Of a stretch of 14,021 nucleotides of DNA, positions 13,643 to 14,021 are shown piece after piece. This stretch comes from an uncultured Allofournierella sp. (GTDB lineage Bacteria; Bacillota; Clostridia; Oscillospirales; Ruminococcaceae), in NCBI GenBank assembly GCA_944382705.1, contig CALWNE010000035.1, positions 1 through 14,021 on the forward strand. The letters are read 5' to 3'. The notes under the pieces are model-generated. The model did not search any database, had not been told where the DNA came from, and saw only the letters and a list, made by a program, of their open reading frames with translations. Each line of letters begins with the position of its first letter. The stretch's first letter is position 1. Both the position numbers and the translations under genes were made by a program.

Positions 13643-13690
13643 GGAATAAAAAGCAAATCCCCCCGGCCTTGCCTGCCGGGGGGATTGCTT
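13643..13690 (-). terminator. Terminator of the PfkB sugar kinase gene
   Basis: Stem of 12-13 bp (CCCCCCGGC arm at 13659-13667 with GCCGGGGGG at 13675-13683, extended outward) around a 7-base loop. On the minus strand it is followed by TTTGCTTTTTATT, fitting a terminator for the kinase that stops at 13735. It separates that gene from the AAA+ gene on the same strand. Confidence 0.85.
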
Positions 13691-13734
13691 GTGTTTAATG
13701 GTGCCCAGGGACTGGTTTTTGCAGCAAAACCGCC

Positions 13735-14021
13735 TTAGCGCTGTACACGGCCGGAGCCGTTGCCAGCTGCCAGCTTCTCCACCTCATCCACAGAAACGAA
13801 GTTGTAGTCACCCTCGATGGAGTGCTTCAGAGCGGAAGCTGCAACAGCAAACTCAACAGCCTCCTGGGTGTTCTTGCCGCTCAGCAGAGCGTAGATCAGG
13901 CCGCCGCCAAAGCTGTCGCCGCCGCCTACACGGTCGATGATGTGCAGGTGGTACAGCTTGGAGAAGCAGTACTCGTCGCTGGCAACATCGTACAGCATAG
14001 CGCTCCAGTCGTTGTCAAAGG
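13735..14021 (-). CDS. PfkB-family sugar kinase, probably 2-keto-3-deoxygluconate kinase (5' end outside window)
   Basis: The frame is open from the right edge to the stop at 13735, giving about 95 C-terminal residues. They include the PfkB second signature DRVGGGDSFGGGLIYALL, in which the Asp of GGGDSF is the catalytic base, and the ending KHSIEGDYNFVSVDEVEKL followed by SGRVQR, which I associate with clostridial KDG kinases. KdgK phosphorylates 2-keto-3-deoxygluconate in pectin and hexuronate breakdown. Without the N-terminal substrate lid the assignment to KDG rather than fructose or ribose is tentative; the fold family is secure. An internal ATG at 13998 is not the start, since conserved sequence (FDNDWSA) continues upstream to the edge. 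Confidence 0.85.
   Translation of the reverse strand, partial: FDNDWSAMLYDVASDEYCFSKLYHLHIIDRVGGGDSFGGGLIYALLSGKNTQEAVEFAVAASALKHSIEGDYNFVSVDEVEKLAAGNGSGRVQR

Overview
The window looks like chromosomal core DNA from a GC-rich, low-motility gut-type Clostridia. My best guess is the Oscillospiraceae/Ruminococcaceae, in the neighbourhood of Gemmiger, Subdoligranulum or Faecalibacterium. This rests on strong AAGGAGG-type ribosome binding sites, sigma-A-like promoters, G/C-rich third codon positions (CTG, CAG, GCC), and the mix of families: a split ThrE/YjjP-YjjB exporter, YqeC, a long CofE-like protein and a CbbX/SpoVK-like ATPase. It is an inference; no rRNA or other marker gene is present. I see no phage, transposon, CRISPR array, tRNA or rRNA. 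Genes are mostly single-gene units with their own promoter and hairpin terminator, facing in both directions, and no gap exceeds about 250 bases.

Left part (1-5185): a yqeC fragment on the minus strand (selenium-dependent molybdenum hydroxylase accessory protein) diverges from a two-gene exporter operon (yjjP-like, yjjB-like). The operon converges on glpK (glycerol kinase) across a long, near-perfect bidirectional terminator. glpK diverges from a 399-codon CofE/F420-0:glutamate-ligase-like gene that has the best promoter in this half and no F420 genes around it.

Middle part (5186-8970): a CPBP-family membrane protease with a TTG start and a membrane-anchored D,D-carboxypeptidase-like protein lie on the minus strand. 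mutY and a 76-codon single-pass membrane protein with an acidic tail lie on the plus strand.

Right part (8971-14021): an FMN alpha-hydroxy-acid dehydrogenase/oxidase-like enzyme with an N-terminal cysteine cluster diverges from a membrane-anchored protein whose C-terminal M23/LytM-like domain has lost its zinc and catalytic residues. Next is a 674-residue two-module AAA+ ATPase (degenerate first module, intact CbbX/SpoVK-like second module). The window ends in the 3' part of a PfkB sugar kinase resembling KDG kinase.

There is no single obvious multi-gene novel system. The items most worth a second look are the CofE-like protein outside any F420 context, the tandem AAA+ ATPase with one dead-looking module, the cysteine-cluster hydroxy-acid oxidase, the pseudo-M23 membrane protein, and the S11 peptidase in which the SxN motif reads SGA. 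Three of these (CPBP protease, S11 enzyme, pseudo-M23 protein) are envelope proteins, but they are not co-transcribed.
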